A DNA stretch of 64,000 nt from Protostelium mycophagum (taxonomy: Eukaryota > Evosea > Variosea > Protosteliida > Protosteliaceae), in contig MZNV01001764.1 in the NCBI GenBank assembly GCA_002081555.1, positions 1 to 64,000 on the forward strand. The letters run 5' to 3'. A program made the position numbers and the translations under genes. Of this stretch, positions 9,972 through 24,888 are shown piece after piece (the stretch's first letter is position 1; each line of letters starts with the position of its first letter). The notes beneath the pieces were generated by a model that had not been told where the DNA came from, did not search any database, and worked only from the letters and a program-made list of their open reading frames with translations.

Positions 9972-12900
9972 ATGCCAGGAGACGGAAGAGCGGAAACCTA
10001 TGTTAGTTGGGTAAAGAGTATACTTTACAAACAATACAGCTTAAATACAACACAAACTGCCTCCAATTTTGAAGAGGTACTTTTTGAGCACGCAGAGGGG
10101 GAAAAGTCAAAGCATGTCTTCATATGGAGTGATAATCAAGTCTTGAGATGTGATTTAGTTCCTCCCTCTCCCTCACCCGCTGAGGTAACCTGCTTTTATC
10201 TTCACAGCTCAACTCCTTTTTAGGTCATCTATTTTATCAAGATCAGACCTGGTAAGGTGAACTCCTCAGAATATTCTTCCTCCTTCTTCCATGGTAGCAT
10301 CACGTTGGATGCCACTGTAGACAGCCTCTATAAATTGATGAGCAATCAATTACTACAAAAAGTCCTGGAGAGCAGCACCTGGCCACCACGTGAGGAAGAG
10401 AGATATTTATATAGAGAGAGATATTTATAGAGAGAGATATTTATATAGAGAGATATTTCAACTCAATTCATCAGGTGTCAAGAAGGACTTTACAGGACAC
10501 GCACAAAAATTTATGGCGAGTTTGACAGAAGTGGCCTTTCAGACGAAAGGATCCACAGTTCTATATATCCCATCCGAAAATATGACAGATACCACAGCTG
10601 CTGCAACTGAGAAGGATCTTGTACACAGATTAGAATGTGAATGTCATCAGCATAATATGAATACTGAGATCAAGAATAGCAATATTGATACATTGGACTC
10701 GACAGATAAAGGAGGTGGTAACGAATCAAGATAATTCAGAGTTGGTGGAGAACGCAGGACCACTCGCTGAGATTGAATTTTGGAGGTTGAGAACGGTAGA
10801 TTTATCAGGAATAAGAGATCAATTGCAAAGACCAGGTGTCAGAAAAATACAACAAGTATTGGAAGCTGCAAAATCGGTAATTATATATGATTAAAGACAG
10901 ATGAGGAATAACTGGTGATAGGGATATATACAACCATTTCTAAAGTTATCCGATTTAACACAAAAGGGTTCAAACGAAGCACAAGAGAATTTGAGATTCC
11001 TGTCAGCATTACAGGAGCCCTGTGAAGAGCTCGCGAAAGCGAAACCCAAAGATATACCACAGATTCTACCAAGAATTTTAACACGAATTCGTACGATATG
11101 GGATCTATCATCGCATTATAATGTACCAGAGAGACTCACAGGATTACTCAGAAAGGTATTTCATCTAAATATTCATATTTAATCTCATATAGGTATCCAA
11201 TGAGATCATCAATCGTTGTAGAGCGCAGATATCCCTTATAGAGATATTCGATGGAGATATCACGGTGAGTGTGATGGCATTAGAGGAATCGATCACTAGT
11301 GGAGAAGTATGGAAAGAGCAGTATAATAAGACGGTATTTATCATTCATTAAATAAATATATATATTCTGTAGGCTCGGGAAGTACAGGCAGAGGGACATT
11401 CACCATGGCAATTTGAAGAGAGCAGTATATTTGCACAGATGGATGCTTTTGTACAGAGATGTAAAGATTTATTAGAGATATGTGAAGCACAAATACAATT
11501 CGCAAGAAAATCAAAGGGAAAGAACAAGACAGAATTCCCTTCTTTCGGTGGATCCTCTGGTCCCGATACCACCAAAGGAATTCAAGATATAGAGGTCACT
11601 ATCATCTATCAACAATCCCATCATTGATTAAAAAAGGTGTCTTTTGAGAAGCTTCTCACACAGCTTCGAGAATTGAAGTATGACATATTGGATGTCAATG
11701 CTACACAGTGGCACGACGATTACAACAGCTTCAAAAGAGGCTTAAAGGACTTGGAGGTCATGATGAGAAATGTCATCAACTACGCATTCGAGACCGTCTC
11801 CACAGTATCAGCTGGTGTGGAGTTACTGGAGGTGTTTATACACTTCTCCAAGAGAGAGACAATAAGAAGAACCTTGGATAAGAGGACATCAGAATTATGC
11901 TCACTATTTATGGAGGTATCTAGTTATCTATCTACACAGCTGATGCTGTAGGACTTGAATAAAGTCAAGAGAGAATTTGATGTTGGAAGAAGTAATCCTC
12001 CATTGGACCCATTATACCCGCAGAGTGCTGGAGCTGCCCTCTGGTGTAAGGGACTATTCACTCGCATACAACAACAGATGGAGGTGAGTATAATCTGATA
12101 TAGATAAATTTAATCAACTACACAGATGCTTGAATCTGCTTCATATTTGAACGATTTCGCGATCGAGAGCAGATTAGAAGTGAGCAATCAATACACACAG
12201 ATTAAGACATCACTGGAGGAGTACATAAAGAAGATGTTTGGGGAGTGGGTAACAACGGTAGACGAGAATGTTCTTACGAAGCTCAATATACCACTCATCA
12301 TCAGATCGGAGGACACCTACTTGCAGAACAATTTCAGCAACTCCCTCCAGAGGCTGTTCAATGAAAGTTTCTTCTGGGAGAGATTGGATCAAGAGATGCC
12401 ACCTTTTGTTGCGGATATCTGTTCACAAGAAGAGAAATTCAGGATATTGAGAGAGAGTGTATTATTGGTTGTGAGAGGTGATATCAAGAGGATAATATAT
12501 GACATTAACAAGTATAGATTATAACAATATATTGAAAGTATTATCTGCAGAAGAGAGGAGATTATTCAAGGAGAGAATAGAATACTTAGACCAAGTAATC
12601 AAGCCCGGGTTGAGCTCATTAACATGGGTATCACAAGAGTTAGAGGAATGGATAAGAGATAGTAGGAATATAGCTGAAGTGGTGAACAAGATGGTAGCCG
12701 CATTCAAGGAGTCATTCACCAAGATACAATTGTGCTGCAATCAGATATCGGATACAATGTTGATCAGCATAAAGAAGAAGAAGGTGTATAAGATGGACGA
12801 GTTCCTATCAAGAGAAGAAGCTCACAGAGGAAGAGTTAAAGAGAGATTGACCCAGATACACCAAGATATCGTAGGTTATATGTCAAGAAGTTACCAAGTA

Positions 12901-15900
12901 TTCAAAAACGATTCAAACAACGTTCAATCAGAATGGATCAGCTTCACACAAAAGATTGATAAATTGGTCGAACAATCACTCCGTCAGAGCATAAAGAAGT
13001 GAGTTATTCAATGGAATATGACACATATATTTATTGGGGTAGATCATTACAAGAGCTCTCTAAATCGATTAATGGAGACGGGAAGACTGACGTACATCCA
13101 TTATTTCATATCAATGCTATACTAGAAATGAATAGAGTACAACTACAACCCCACATAGAAGAGTTAGCAGACACATTGAAGAATGTGATACAAGAGATTA
13201 TAAGTGTGATCAAAGTGATACCGAGGATGTCAACAGTGATGGAGAAGGAGATGGGAGCAGAGCTATTGATATCATTATTACACCCCGAGATATCAGAAGA
13301 AGTACCGATGATGAGCCCAACAGCATCAAATCATAGCAAGAAGGGAATCACGACGGATTCAGAGGTAACGATAGTAGTAGAGGAAGCGGACAGATTACTA
13401 GTCGATACACCATTCTATGAAGTGATATCTACGGAGGAAGAGATATTGAAGATAGGAACATCGGTGGCAACAGGAGTGATATCACATATGAATATCGCAC
13501 AGAAATATTTATCACACTGGGATAGATACAAGCATTTATGGGATTCAGACAAGGAGAAATCAATCAGAAGATACGCCAATTTCAACCCAACATTGGAAGA
13601 ATTCGAGAGAGATATCTTAGAAAAGCAGGAAACGCAGAGGCAGATAGAGAACGAAGAGACGATATCAAACACATCCTTCATCAGATTCGACTGTACTATG
13701 TTGAAGTACTCCCTCATCAGCCATTGTAGCGCATGGCAGAACAAGTACACCACCCTCCTCAGTACAAATGCATTCAATCAATTATCCAATCTTCACGAGT
13801 TTTTCAACGACAGTGTCAGACAGCTGAAGGTACCACCCAGAAATTTAGAGATGCTAAAGCAGAGCATCGTTCTGCTTTCCAAGATGCAAGACGAATTGCC
13901 AAATATAGAGGCAAAATTCGAGCCGTTACAGAAGCAATACAAAGCATTAGAGAGATTCGAAGTGCAAGTCACCGAGGAGGCTAAACTCTTGTTGGATTCC
14001 CTGCCAGCGGTTTGGAATAATTTCAGACAGACATTATTGGATACAGAGGAATTGATCAAATCAAAGAAAGATCATTTCAAGAGCAATTTACTACAATCTG
14101 CCGAAGATTTTGGGAAGATTGTCACAACGATGAGAGAGGAATTCTTGAACAATATACCAAAGAACTCTACATATCAGGCATCCAAGGCTTTCTCGATCAT
14201 AGCAGACTTTAGAAGACAATTGAACCTGCTCTTGGAGAAGGAAACCAAACTGAAGCAAGGATTGAACATTTTCCAACTCGACGCACCTGTATACAAAGAG
14301 TTATCACAGACATCCAAGGATATAGATCAGATAGAGCAGGTATATGATTCATATTTAGTCATCATAATTATATCCATATATTAACATCAATAGGTTTGGA
14401 AATTGAAGGAAGAGTGGGAGGGATCTTGGGAATTGTGGAAGTCCGTCACATTCAAAGAATTGAACATACAACAAATGGAGGAGACGGCACAGAAATATCA
14501 AAAGAAAATACTGGTATTAGGGAGGGATATCAAGCATCTCGTCGTGTGGCAGGAGCTTAAAGATAGGATAGAAACATTCAAAATATCTATGCCATTGATC
14601 ATGGACCTGAAGAACCCTGCACTCAGATCTCGACACTGGGAGCAACTGAAAATAGAAGTCGGAAAGCCATTTGATCCTGAATCAAGTGAATTCACATTAC
14701 AAGTGAGATTCCAACCTTTGTTATCAATATTAACTTGATAAGGCATTATTCAATCTGGGATTGGATGGGTATGCAGATACAGTGGCTACGTTATCATCGT
14801 CTGCAACCAAGGAATTGGCCATTGAGGATTCTATTCGAAAAATAGAAGATCAATGGAAGAATACCAATTTGGAATTGATACCACACAAGGACACAGAAGT
14901 ATATCGTTTGAGAAGTGCAGATGAGATATTCCAGATTTTGGAGGATCATCAGGTATGGAATCACCACAATTATCAATTATGAGCTCACTTATTATCTCAG
15001 GTCACATTGTCGACCATGAAAGCATCTAGATTCTTTTATGCGTTCGAAGGACAGGTTGAACACTGGGAGAGGACCTTATCACATATCTTGGAGACAACCG
15101 AGATGTTGTTGCAAGTACAGAGAGGATGGAGATATTTAGAAAATATATTCGCTGGATTTGAAGATATCAGAAGGCAGCTACCTGGAGAATCCGCCATATT
15201 TGATAAGGTATAAAATCGTTCATTTTCACGATATTGATGGATTGCAGGTGAATTCATCGTGGAAGTTTATATTAGATAAGCTGGTAGAAGATCCTAATGC
15301 ATTGCGTGGTACACATAGAGAGGGACTTTTAGATACATTGATCGACATGAATACCAAACTGGAAAAGATTCAAAAGTCTTTGGATCAATACCTCGAGACG
15401 AAGAGAACATTCTTCCCAAGATTTTATTTCCTGTCGAATGACGATCTTTTGGAGATCCTCGGACAATCAAAAGAACCACTTGCTGTACAGCCACATTTAT
15501 CCAAGTGCTTCGATAACATAAAGAGATTGGAATTCGAGCGAGATGGAAAGAAGAAGTTTGAAGCAGTGGGTATGCATTCAGTAGAGGGTGAATACGTTCC
15601 GTTTATCGACCGTGTGGTTGTGGACGGGCCTGTGGAGGTATATATTGTAGAGATTAGATTCAATAGATTGATGTATTGAATAGCTATGGTTGACTGGGGT
15701 GGAATCAGCGATGAGGAGCACCTTAAAGAAGGAACTGATAAAGGCTCTCGTGGGTTTCCGAAAAGCTGGAGTGGCAAAGAAGGAGAAGTGGATATCAACG
15801 ACTCCTGGACAATTGATATTGGCCAGCTCACAGACATTCGAGACAGGAGAGGTAGCAAAGGCGTTAAGCGATACAGAGGCGGGAGAGAAGGGTGCCATAA

Positions 15901-18900
15901 GAGATGTTAGAAAGAGGCACGCACAGTCATTGAAGAGACTCAGTGAGATGATCAAAGGCAATCTGTCCAAATTGAGCAGGCTCAAGCTCGTCACCCTTAT
16001 CACCATAGAAATCCACACCAGAGATGTCATGGAGAGGTAAAGCAAGAATTGATATGTGGTAATAACAATAATAGGCTTCATAAACAAAATTGTGGGTCAG
16101 AAAAAGACTTTGATTGGAGAAGACAATTGAGATTCTATTGGGAGAAAGAGGAGGAGGAGTTGGTCATCCGACAAACAAATAGTCATTTCAACTATGGCTA
16201 CGAATACCTGGGAAATACCGGTAGACTGGTGGTGACACCACTGACGGAGAGGTGTTATACCACGATGACCACCGCATTATTATTAAAGAGAGGTGGTAAC
16301 CCACAAGGACCTGCCGGCACAGGAAAGACGGAGACCGTAAAGGATCTCGGTAAATCACTCGGAAAGTACGTGCTGGTATTCAATTGTAGCGAGGCTCTGG
16401 ACTACAAGTCATTAGGCAGAACCTTTTCAGGATTGGCTCAGACTGGAGCGTGGAGTTGTTTTGACGAATTCAACCGTATCGAAGTGGAGGTGAGCACAGA
16501 TGAATGATGATATGTAATAATATGGTAAGGTCTTATCCGTGGTCGCACAACAGATATCATCCATATTGACAGCTATCGCGGAAGAAAAGAGGAGATTTAT
16601 CTTTGAAGGAACAGAGATCAAGCTCAACCCCGCGTGTGGATTGTTTATCACCATGAATCCTGGATACGCAGGACGTACCGAATTACCTGACAACTTGAAG
16701 AGCTTGTTCAGACCCGTTGCTATGATGGTCCCAGATTCAGCGCAGATTGCAGAGATCATGCTTTTCTCTGAAGGATTCACAACTGCCAAGTTCTTATCCA
16801 AGAAGATTGTCACATTATATGAATTGGCCGTACAGCAACTCAGCAAGCAGGATCACTACGATTTCACCCTTCGAGCGATTAAATCCGTGTTGGTTACGGC
16901 GGGTGGATTGAAGAGAGCAGACCCGGATATGCCAGAAGAGTTGGTATTACTCAGAGCCCTAAGGGATACCAATTTACCAAAATTCGTTGGTGAGGATACT
17001 GGGTTATTCCTTGGGATATTATCAGATCTATTCCCGGGAGCAGATCCAGTAGAAGTATTCTATGGTGCTCTACAGGTAAAGAGAATATCAGGATCATATG
17101 TATTGATCGACAAATAGGTTGCAATAGAGGAAGAATTAGTTGTGGGACAATTGACACCACACCCAGAGCTGATACGAAAGGCCATACAACTTTATGAGAC
17201 CAAGTTAACCCGTCACTCAGTGATGGTGGTGGGAAATACTGGATCAGGAAAGAGTACAACTTGGAAGATATTACAGTCTGCTCTCAACCGATTAAAGAAG
17301 CAGGGTACTGCAGGATATAATTCAGTAAAGAGTTACATACTCAATCCAAAGGCAATCAGCGTCGATGAGATGTACGGAGGTTACGATAAGAACACAAGAG
17401 AATGGTGCGATGGGATATTGGCGAGTTTGATGAGGAATGCATGCTCAGATGAGAAACCAGATGAAAAATGGATCGTATTCGATGGTCCAGTGGACACTTT
17501 ATGGATCGAGAGCATGAATTCTGTCATGGACGATAATAAGGCAACTACCCATATTCTTCATATCATTCGCTCACTCATGTAGGTCTTAACATTGGCCAAC
17601 AGCGAGAGAATATATATGCCAGCACAAGTATCCCTATTATTCGAAGTACCAGACCTGTCTGCAGCATCGCCCGCCACAGTTTCACGGTGCGGAATGATAT
17701 ACCTAAGTGAGGCAATATTAGGATGGAAGCCATATGTACAATCATGGTTATCTAAGAGGCAGGAGAAAGAGCAGGTGGACTTGCTTAATCGATTATTCGA
17801 CAAGTACGTGAATAAGGCGTTAGCATTTAAGGCCAGCTGCACAGAAATATTCCCTATCACTGAGCTGAACGCTGTAATATCATTGTGCAACTTGTTTGAC
17901 GCCTTAGCCACAGCAGAGAACGGAGTCTCTCCTCAAGATCCTGATTTTTACGATCGCATGACAGAGCTATGGTTCTTATTCTCTTTGATATGGTCTGTGG
18001 GAGCATCACTGGACGAAGAGAGCAGGAGGAGATTCGACATGTTCTTGAGAGAGATAGAAGGACAATTCCCACAGAGAGATACGATCTATGAATACTATGT
18101 GGATCCAACAAAGAAGGGATGGTCATTATGGGAAGAGAAGATCCCACAGAACTGGAAGTCCCCGCCAAATGCACCATTCTATAAGATATTGGTCCCCACA
18201 GTGGATACAATCAGAAACAGCTTCTTAATTAATGCTTTAGTGAAGACTGGTAAGCACATACTCTTGGTTGGAAATACCGGAACTGGAAAGACAGCAATTA
18301 TCAAGGTATATATATATGGTCATGTGATACATTTAATGATCAACAGAATGTATTGGGACAATATCACACAGAGACATCTACAACATTAACAATCAATTTC
18401 TCTGCACAGACATCATCACAGAGAGTTCAGGAGATGATAGAAGAGAGAGTTGAGAAGCGTACGAAGGATGTATATGTCCCAACCGGAGGAAAGAAGATGA
18501 TCACCTTCATAGACGACCTCAACATGCCAAAGAAGGACGAATTTGGTTCACAACCACCTTTGGAATTAATCAGACAATGGATTGATTATGGTTTCTGGTA
18601 CGACAGAGCCAAACAGACACCTAAGATCGTCAAGGAGATGCAATTAATATGTGCTATGGGCCCCCCAGGAGGTATGCAATCACATTATGAGACACAGAGA
18701 GATAAAATGATCATAGGTGGAAGATCGGAGATCTCGAAGAGATTGATGAGTAGGTTCAATCTAATCAATGTGACATTCCCAGCAGAATCACAGATCAGAA
18801 GAATATTTGGAACGATGATAAACCAGAAGCTAACCGACTTTGAAGAGGATATCAAACCACTTGGAGATATATTAGTCCAGGGAACAATCGAGGTGATAGA

Positions 18901-21900
18901 AGATTATAATTGTCTATACCAATTGTATATAGGTGTACGATACAGTGGCTGCAAACCTACTACCTACTCCAGATAAATCTCACTACATCTTCAATCTGAG
19001 AGATATGTCGAAGGTATTCCAAGGGCTATTACAATCACAGCCGGACGTATACGATAATCAAGATTCTCTTGTACGACTATGGGTCCACGAATGCTTTAGA
19101 GTATTCTACGATCGTTTAATCGATGAGAAGGACAGGACTTGGTTCAAGAACTTGATTGTGGATAAGCTCGCTGGATTATTCGGATTATCTTGGGGGAAAT
19201 TATTCAAGGGAGCATCACACCCATTCTTATTTGGGAGCTTCTTACCACAATCACAAGATCGTGACATATATATGGAGATGCCATCCAATGATAACCTCGA
19301 GACAATACGAACCCACATGTCAAACAGCTTGGAGGAATTCAATGTTGAAGCTGGAAACGTCCACATGGATTTAGTCTTATTCAAGGACGCTATAGAGCAT
19401 GTTTGTAGAATCCACAGAATTCTTAAGCAACCGAGAGGGAATGTATTACTCATCGGTGTTGGTGGATCTGGTAGGCAGAGTCTCACCCGTCTTGCGGCTA
19501 GCATGGCAGGATTGAAGGCAAATAATTGATTTTAATGAAATATAATGACCGAGTGTAGGTATTCCAGATAGAGATCAGGAAGGGATTCAGGGAATCAGAT
19601 TTCAGAGAAAAGCTGAAGGATCTTTACAAAGCAGCTGGATTGGAGGATAAGCCTACAGTCTTCTTGTTCATGGATACACAGATTAAGAACGAATCATTCT
19701 TGGAAGACGTGTGCAACATCTTATCACGTGGTGAAGTACCCAACCTGTACACTGCGGAGGAGCTATCACAGATTAGGGATGCTATGCGAACACAAGAGGC
19801 AGAGAAGCCAGATAAGACAGTTGGAAAAGAGAGCAATTTCTACGAGAGGTTCATAGAGAGATCATGGAATAATATCCACGTGGTATTATGCATGTCGCCA
19901 GTAGGGGAGTCATTCAGAAACAGATGTCGTATGTTCCCAGCATTAGTCAATTGCACTACAATCGATTGGTTCAGTGAATGGCCAGAGGATGCGCTGAGAG
20001 AGGTCGCACTGAAGTTCTTGGATGATTTAGAGCTGCCCACACCAGAGATGAAGGCGGTCATTGCAGAATTCTGTGTCACAGCACACTTGTCAGCTACACA
20101 AACAGCACAGAAGATGGCATTCGAGATGAAGAGAGAATACACGGTGACACCAACCAACTTCTTGATTCTAGTACAAGGATACATACGACTATTGAAAGAG
20201 AAGAGAGCTAGCGTGCGCAGCTCGTCAGAGAAGCTGAGCAATGGGCTGATCAAATTGGATGATACACGTAAGAAGGTCGAGGAGATGTCTATCACTTTGG
20301 AGGAATCGAAACAGATGGTTGCCAAATTGCAGAAGGAGTGCGAGGAATATCTGATGGTGATGGTACAAAGGAGACAGGAGGCAAATGAGAAGGCTAAAGT
20401 GGTTGCCGCGAGAAGTGAGAAGATTGAGCAAGAGGAAGCAGAGGTGAAAGATACTGCCGCAGCAGCACAGAACGATCTGGATAAAGCACTACCAGCATTA
20501 GAGATGGCCAAGAAGGCATTAGCATCACTAAATAAGAAGGATATGGCTGAGGTGAAGGCATACGCCAATCCTCCTCCTCTCGTAGAGAAGGTACAGTAAT
20601 TTCTTGAATTATTAAGGCAAAATCTGATGATATAAGGTGATGGCCGCTGTTATGGTGCTCAGGAAGACTGACACAGCATGGGCGGAGGCAAAAAAGCAGC
20701 TGAATGATCCAAACTTTTTGGCCGAACTGATCAATTACAATATCGAAAAGATGACAGACTCTATGCTCAAGAAGGTAGAGAAAGCATGCGCCGATCCGGA
20801 ATTCCAGCCCGACAAGGTCCTCTATCAATCGAATATTTCTAACTCTGATGCAAAATAGGTGGGAAAAGTGTCACACGCAGCGAAATCATTATGTATGTGG
20901 GTAAGAGCTATGGAAGTGTACGGACACATACACCGTGATGTCGCACCCAAGCAACAAGCATTAAGAGAGGCATCAGCAAATTTGGAATCCAAAACGAAAG
21001 CATTGACGGAAGCCAAACAAGCGTTAAAGGAAGTCGACGAGCAAGTCGCGCAGCTGAAGACAGAATACAACGACTTGACATCCAAGAAGGATAAGCTGAG
21101 ACAAGATAGTGAGAACACAGCCATCAAGTTAGAGAGAGCAGAGAAACTGGTCACTGGTTTGGCATCAGAGAAAATCAGATGGGAGAAGAGCATAGGAGAA
21201 TATGAGATCGCCATGTCAAACTTACCTGGTGATTGTCTGCTCGCAGCATCATTCCTATCTTATTGTGGCTTCTTTACCTCTGATTACAGAAGAGGCCTGG
21301 AAGAGGTATGATCTCATGTAGATTGAATATTATAATATTGACCTGATGACAGGTGTGGTCAAAGAAAGTAAAACAACTGGCAGTGCCTGTCTCGGCAGAA
21401 TTTAGCTTCGTGAATTTCATGGCATCTCAAGTGGAAGTCCGTGATTGGGTGTTACAAGGGTTACCCAATAACAATTTCTCACAAGAGAATGGTGTGCTCG
21501 TAACAAGAACCACTTTATGGCCCCTCATGATAGATCCACAAGGTCAGGCTAACAAATGGATTAAAAATATGGAGAGAGGAAATGGCCTAAAGGTATTCAA
21601 GATTCGAAGTTGAATGTCAACTCACAACGTACAGATCATAACGCAAAACCAATCCGATTTCATGAGGACCTTAGAAAATGCGATGCATTTCGGAACACCT
21701 GTGCTACTTCAGGATGTGGGAGAAGAATTGGACCCAGCACTAGACCCGATATTGAACAAGTCAATCGTTAAAGTAGGAAATCGTACACTCTTGAAACTGG
21801 AGGAAGGAAAAGAAGTGGAATATAACACCGATTTCCGACTATATATCACATCCAAGGCTGGAAACCCCAAATTTAAGCCAGAGATATCCACCAAAACTAC

Positions 21901-24874
21901 AATAGCCAACTTTGCAGTGACAGAACAAGGACTCGAGGCTCAGCTTTTAGCAACGGTGGTGAGACAAGAGAGAAGAGAGCTGGAAGAACAGAAGGACGAG
22001 CTCGTGACAAAGACGTCTCAAGGCAAAAAGAAGCTCTTCGAATTGGAGGATAAGATTCTGCACTTGCTGAATACCGCTCAAGGATCACTTTTGGATAATG
22101 AGCACCTCGTCAACGCTCTACAATCATCAAAAGAGACGGCCGAAGAAATCAAACAGCAATTGACGATCGCTGAACAGACTGAGATTAAGATTGATGCAGC
22201 CAGACAAGCATTCTCTCCGTGTTCAGTAAGAGCAGCGACACTTTTCTTCGTCTTGAACGATATGTCACTTGTGGACCCCATGTACCAGTTCTCCTTGGAA
22301 TCATATATCGATCTGTTCAATCTATCGATAGAGAGATCCCCGAAGTCAGATGATCTGATGGATAATATCAAGAACCTAAATGATTATCACACTCTAGCAG
22401 TATACCGCAATACCTGCCGTGGTTTATTCGAGAAGCACAAATTATTATTCTCGTTCCAGATGTGCGTGAGGATCATGGAATCGGAGAGAAGAATCAATAA
22501 GGAGGAGTACAAATTTTTCCTTAGAGGAGGCCAAGTCCTTAATAAGGAGAATCAAATGCCAAATCCATGTACAGATTGGTTACCGGAGTTTGCATGGGAT
22601 AATATTACTGTGCTCGATCATCTACCTAACTTTAGGTGAAAGGATTTCTATATGATAGATTGTTTATATTGATATAAGTATAGAAATATTGCGGGAAGCT
22701 TTGAGCAGAATATTAGAGATTGGAAGGAATGGTACTTTAAGAGTGAGCCAGAGAACGTCCCATTGCCAGGAGAATGGGAGAATAAGTGCAACGAACTTCA
22801 GCATATGATCATAGTTAGATGCTTCAGACCTGATCGATTACTCTCAGCTATAACTACATTTATCATCAATAACCTCGATCCTAAGCTAGTAGAACCCCCT
22901 CCATTTGATTTGGCCTCTACGTTTGAGGTAGAATTATCAGTAGATATGATTATATACTTAGATAAATTATAGGTGTCCAATCCAAATACACCACTGATCT
23001 TTGTATTATCACCTGGTGTGGATCCCATCAATAATATTAAGCAATTAGCCGATGAACACAATATGAGCAGTAAATTTAGAAGTCTGGCTTTAGGACAAGG
23101 ACAAGCTGGAACTGCAACACGTCTCATCGAAGAAGGTGAGCTGAGATCATCTGAGTCGAGTTTGACATCCAAAGGAATTCGTGATGGAAACTGGGTGTAT
23201 CTGGCAAACTGTCATTTGATGTTATCGTGGATAGATAAATTAGAAGTATTGGTGGAGGATATAGGAGCTAAGAAGCCTCATCCTACATTTAGGTTATGGT
23301 TATCGAGCAATCCTACACCAGAATTCCCTATCTCCATATTACAGAGAGGAATCAAGATCACCACAGAACCACCAAAGGGAATCAAGCAGAATCTTCAGAG
23401 ATTATATTCTCAATTATCAGACTCTGTACTCAACAAATGCAAGGCCCCCAACAAGTACAAGAAGCTCCTCTTCTCTTTATGCTTCTTTCACAGTATATTA
23501 TTGGAAAGGAAGAAGTTTATGACCCTCGGATGGAACACACCATACGATTTCAACGATTCGGATTTCGAGGTGTCAGAGACATTACTCTGCAATTATCTGG
23601 ATGATTATGAGAATACACCTTGGGATGCCATTAAATACTTGATCGCGGATATGAATTACGGTGGACGTGTCACGGATAAATGGGACAGGAAGCTTCTAAA
23701 CGTATACGCCAAGAAGTACTTCTGCCCAGAGGCGGTCTCCACGACCAACTATAGATTGTCTTCAATGGCCACCTACATCATACCGGAAGATGGACCACTA
23801 CAATCTTACAAGGATTATATTGCATCACTGCCAACCTTTGATAAGCCTGAGGCCTTTGGACAACATTCAAATGCTGATATCGCCTCCCTTATGCAGGATT
23901 CCAACGGCCTTTTGGACACATTGGTGTCTCTTCAGCCTAGGATAGTGACGGGCACAGGAGAGTCAAGAGAGAGCAAGGTTGCCGGAATAGCATCACACTT
24001 GTTGAAGAGAATACCTGCAGATATTGAGATAGACGCCACAAAGCAGACCTCTCATCTGAAGACAGTCCTCTATCAAGAGGTAATCATAATGCGAATTATA
24101 ACATAGTCTAATTTTGGTACAGGTGGACCGCTACAACCAACTCCTTCGAAGCATCCGAAAAACTTTAATTGATCTACAAAAGGGATTGAAGGGACTGATT
24201 GTTATGAGTTCAGAGATCGATGAAGCCTTCACCTGCCTGCATGATTCGAAAGTGCCACCTGCTTGGCAAAAGACATACCCATCACTGAAGCCTTTGGCCC
24301 CTTGGGTTTATGATTTGATAGAGAGGATAGACCAAATGAGATCGTGGGCCGATGGAAATCCTCCAAAAACCTTCTGGCTTGGTGGATTCACCTTCCCAAC
24401 AGGTTTCTTAACGGCCATAATGCAGATCACTGCCAGAAAGAACAACGTCCCAATAGATACTTTAGTCTGGGAATTTATTCCCGTCAAAGACAGCGAGGTG
24501 AGCAGAAAGTAAACATTTCAATAGATGTTCATTTTGTGTAGGTCACCGCATCACCGGAAGAGGGGGTGTACATATCTGGATTGGTATTAGAGGGAGCAAG
24601 ATGGGACATGGTGAACAACTGTCTCGCCGAACCCAACCCCATGGAGTTATTCTGTTCCATGCCAGTCATCTATTTCAAACCAGTCGAGCCCAAGAAGAAA
24701 TTGTCCAAATCGAACGGAAAGGAAATGTACAACTGCCCGTGCTATATGTACCCAGTCAGGACGGGAACAAGAGAGAGGCCATCATTTATGGTGACCGTCG
24801 ATCTCAACTCAGATAATCAGAAGCCTGATCACTGGATTAAGAGAGGAACCGCTCTCCTCTTATCGACGGCATAA
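9972..24874 (+). CDS. DNAH2: Axonemal inner-arm dynein heavy chain, DNAH2 type
   Basis: Thirty-two exons keep phase throughout and sum to 4,513 residues (human DNAH2 is about 4,430). The N-terminal tail holds [11 protein letters not shown] and [17 protein letters not shown], typical of axonemal tails. P-loops of AAA1-4 are visible: [10 protein letters not shown] near residue 1859, GNTGSGKST near 2140, GNTGTGKTA near 2472 and GVGGSGRQS near 2840. Stalk coiled coils and the microtubule-binding domain lie at about 3076-3414. AAA5-6 and a C-terminal domain follow, ending in [18 protein letters not shown] and [13 protein letters not shown], the DNAH2-type tail. The protein is a motor of the I1/f inner arm in cilia. 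Introns are 34-85 bp; two are GC-AG. The start is [13 protein letters not shown]; an upstream in-frame TTG was not used. Confidence 0.96.
10390..10474 (+). repeat. Intronic GAGAGATATTTATA tandem repeat
   Basis: The second intron of DNAH2 consists largely of four tandem copies of an 14-18 base unit, AGAGAGATATTTATATAG. It still has GTGAG and CATCAG ends. It is a minisatellite within an otherwise short intron. Confidence 0.75.
17541..17582 (+). other. GC-AG intron in DNAH2 (intron 20)
   Basis: The conserved AAA2 sequence NSVMDDNK continues as [10 protein letters not shown] only if the 42 bp segment GCAACTACCC...CATGTAG is removed in phase 0. The donor is AAG|GCAACT. No GT donor at this position restores the family sequence. 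GC-AG introns are the main minor variant of U2 introns; a donor matching AG|GC fits. Confidence 0.85.
19518..19558 (+). other. GC-AG intron in DNAH2 (intron 23)
   Basis: After the AAA4 P-loop helix ([13 protein letters not shown]) the reading continues as [10 protein letters not shown] only after removing the 41 bp segment GCAAATAATTG...GTGTAG in phase 0. The donor is again AAG|GCAAAT, very like the other GC-AG intron of this gene. Confidence 0.82.
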
Positions 24875-24888
24875 ATAGATATCTTCAT

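Noticed and set aside
11265-11315. Possible intron starting GTGAGTGTG in DNAH2.
   Set aside because: Read-through gives sequence typical of the dynein tail ([13 protein letters not shown]), so it is exonic.
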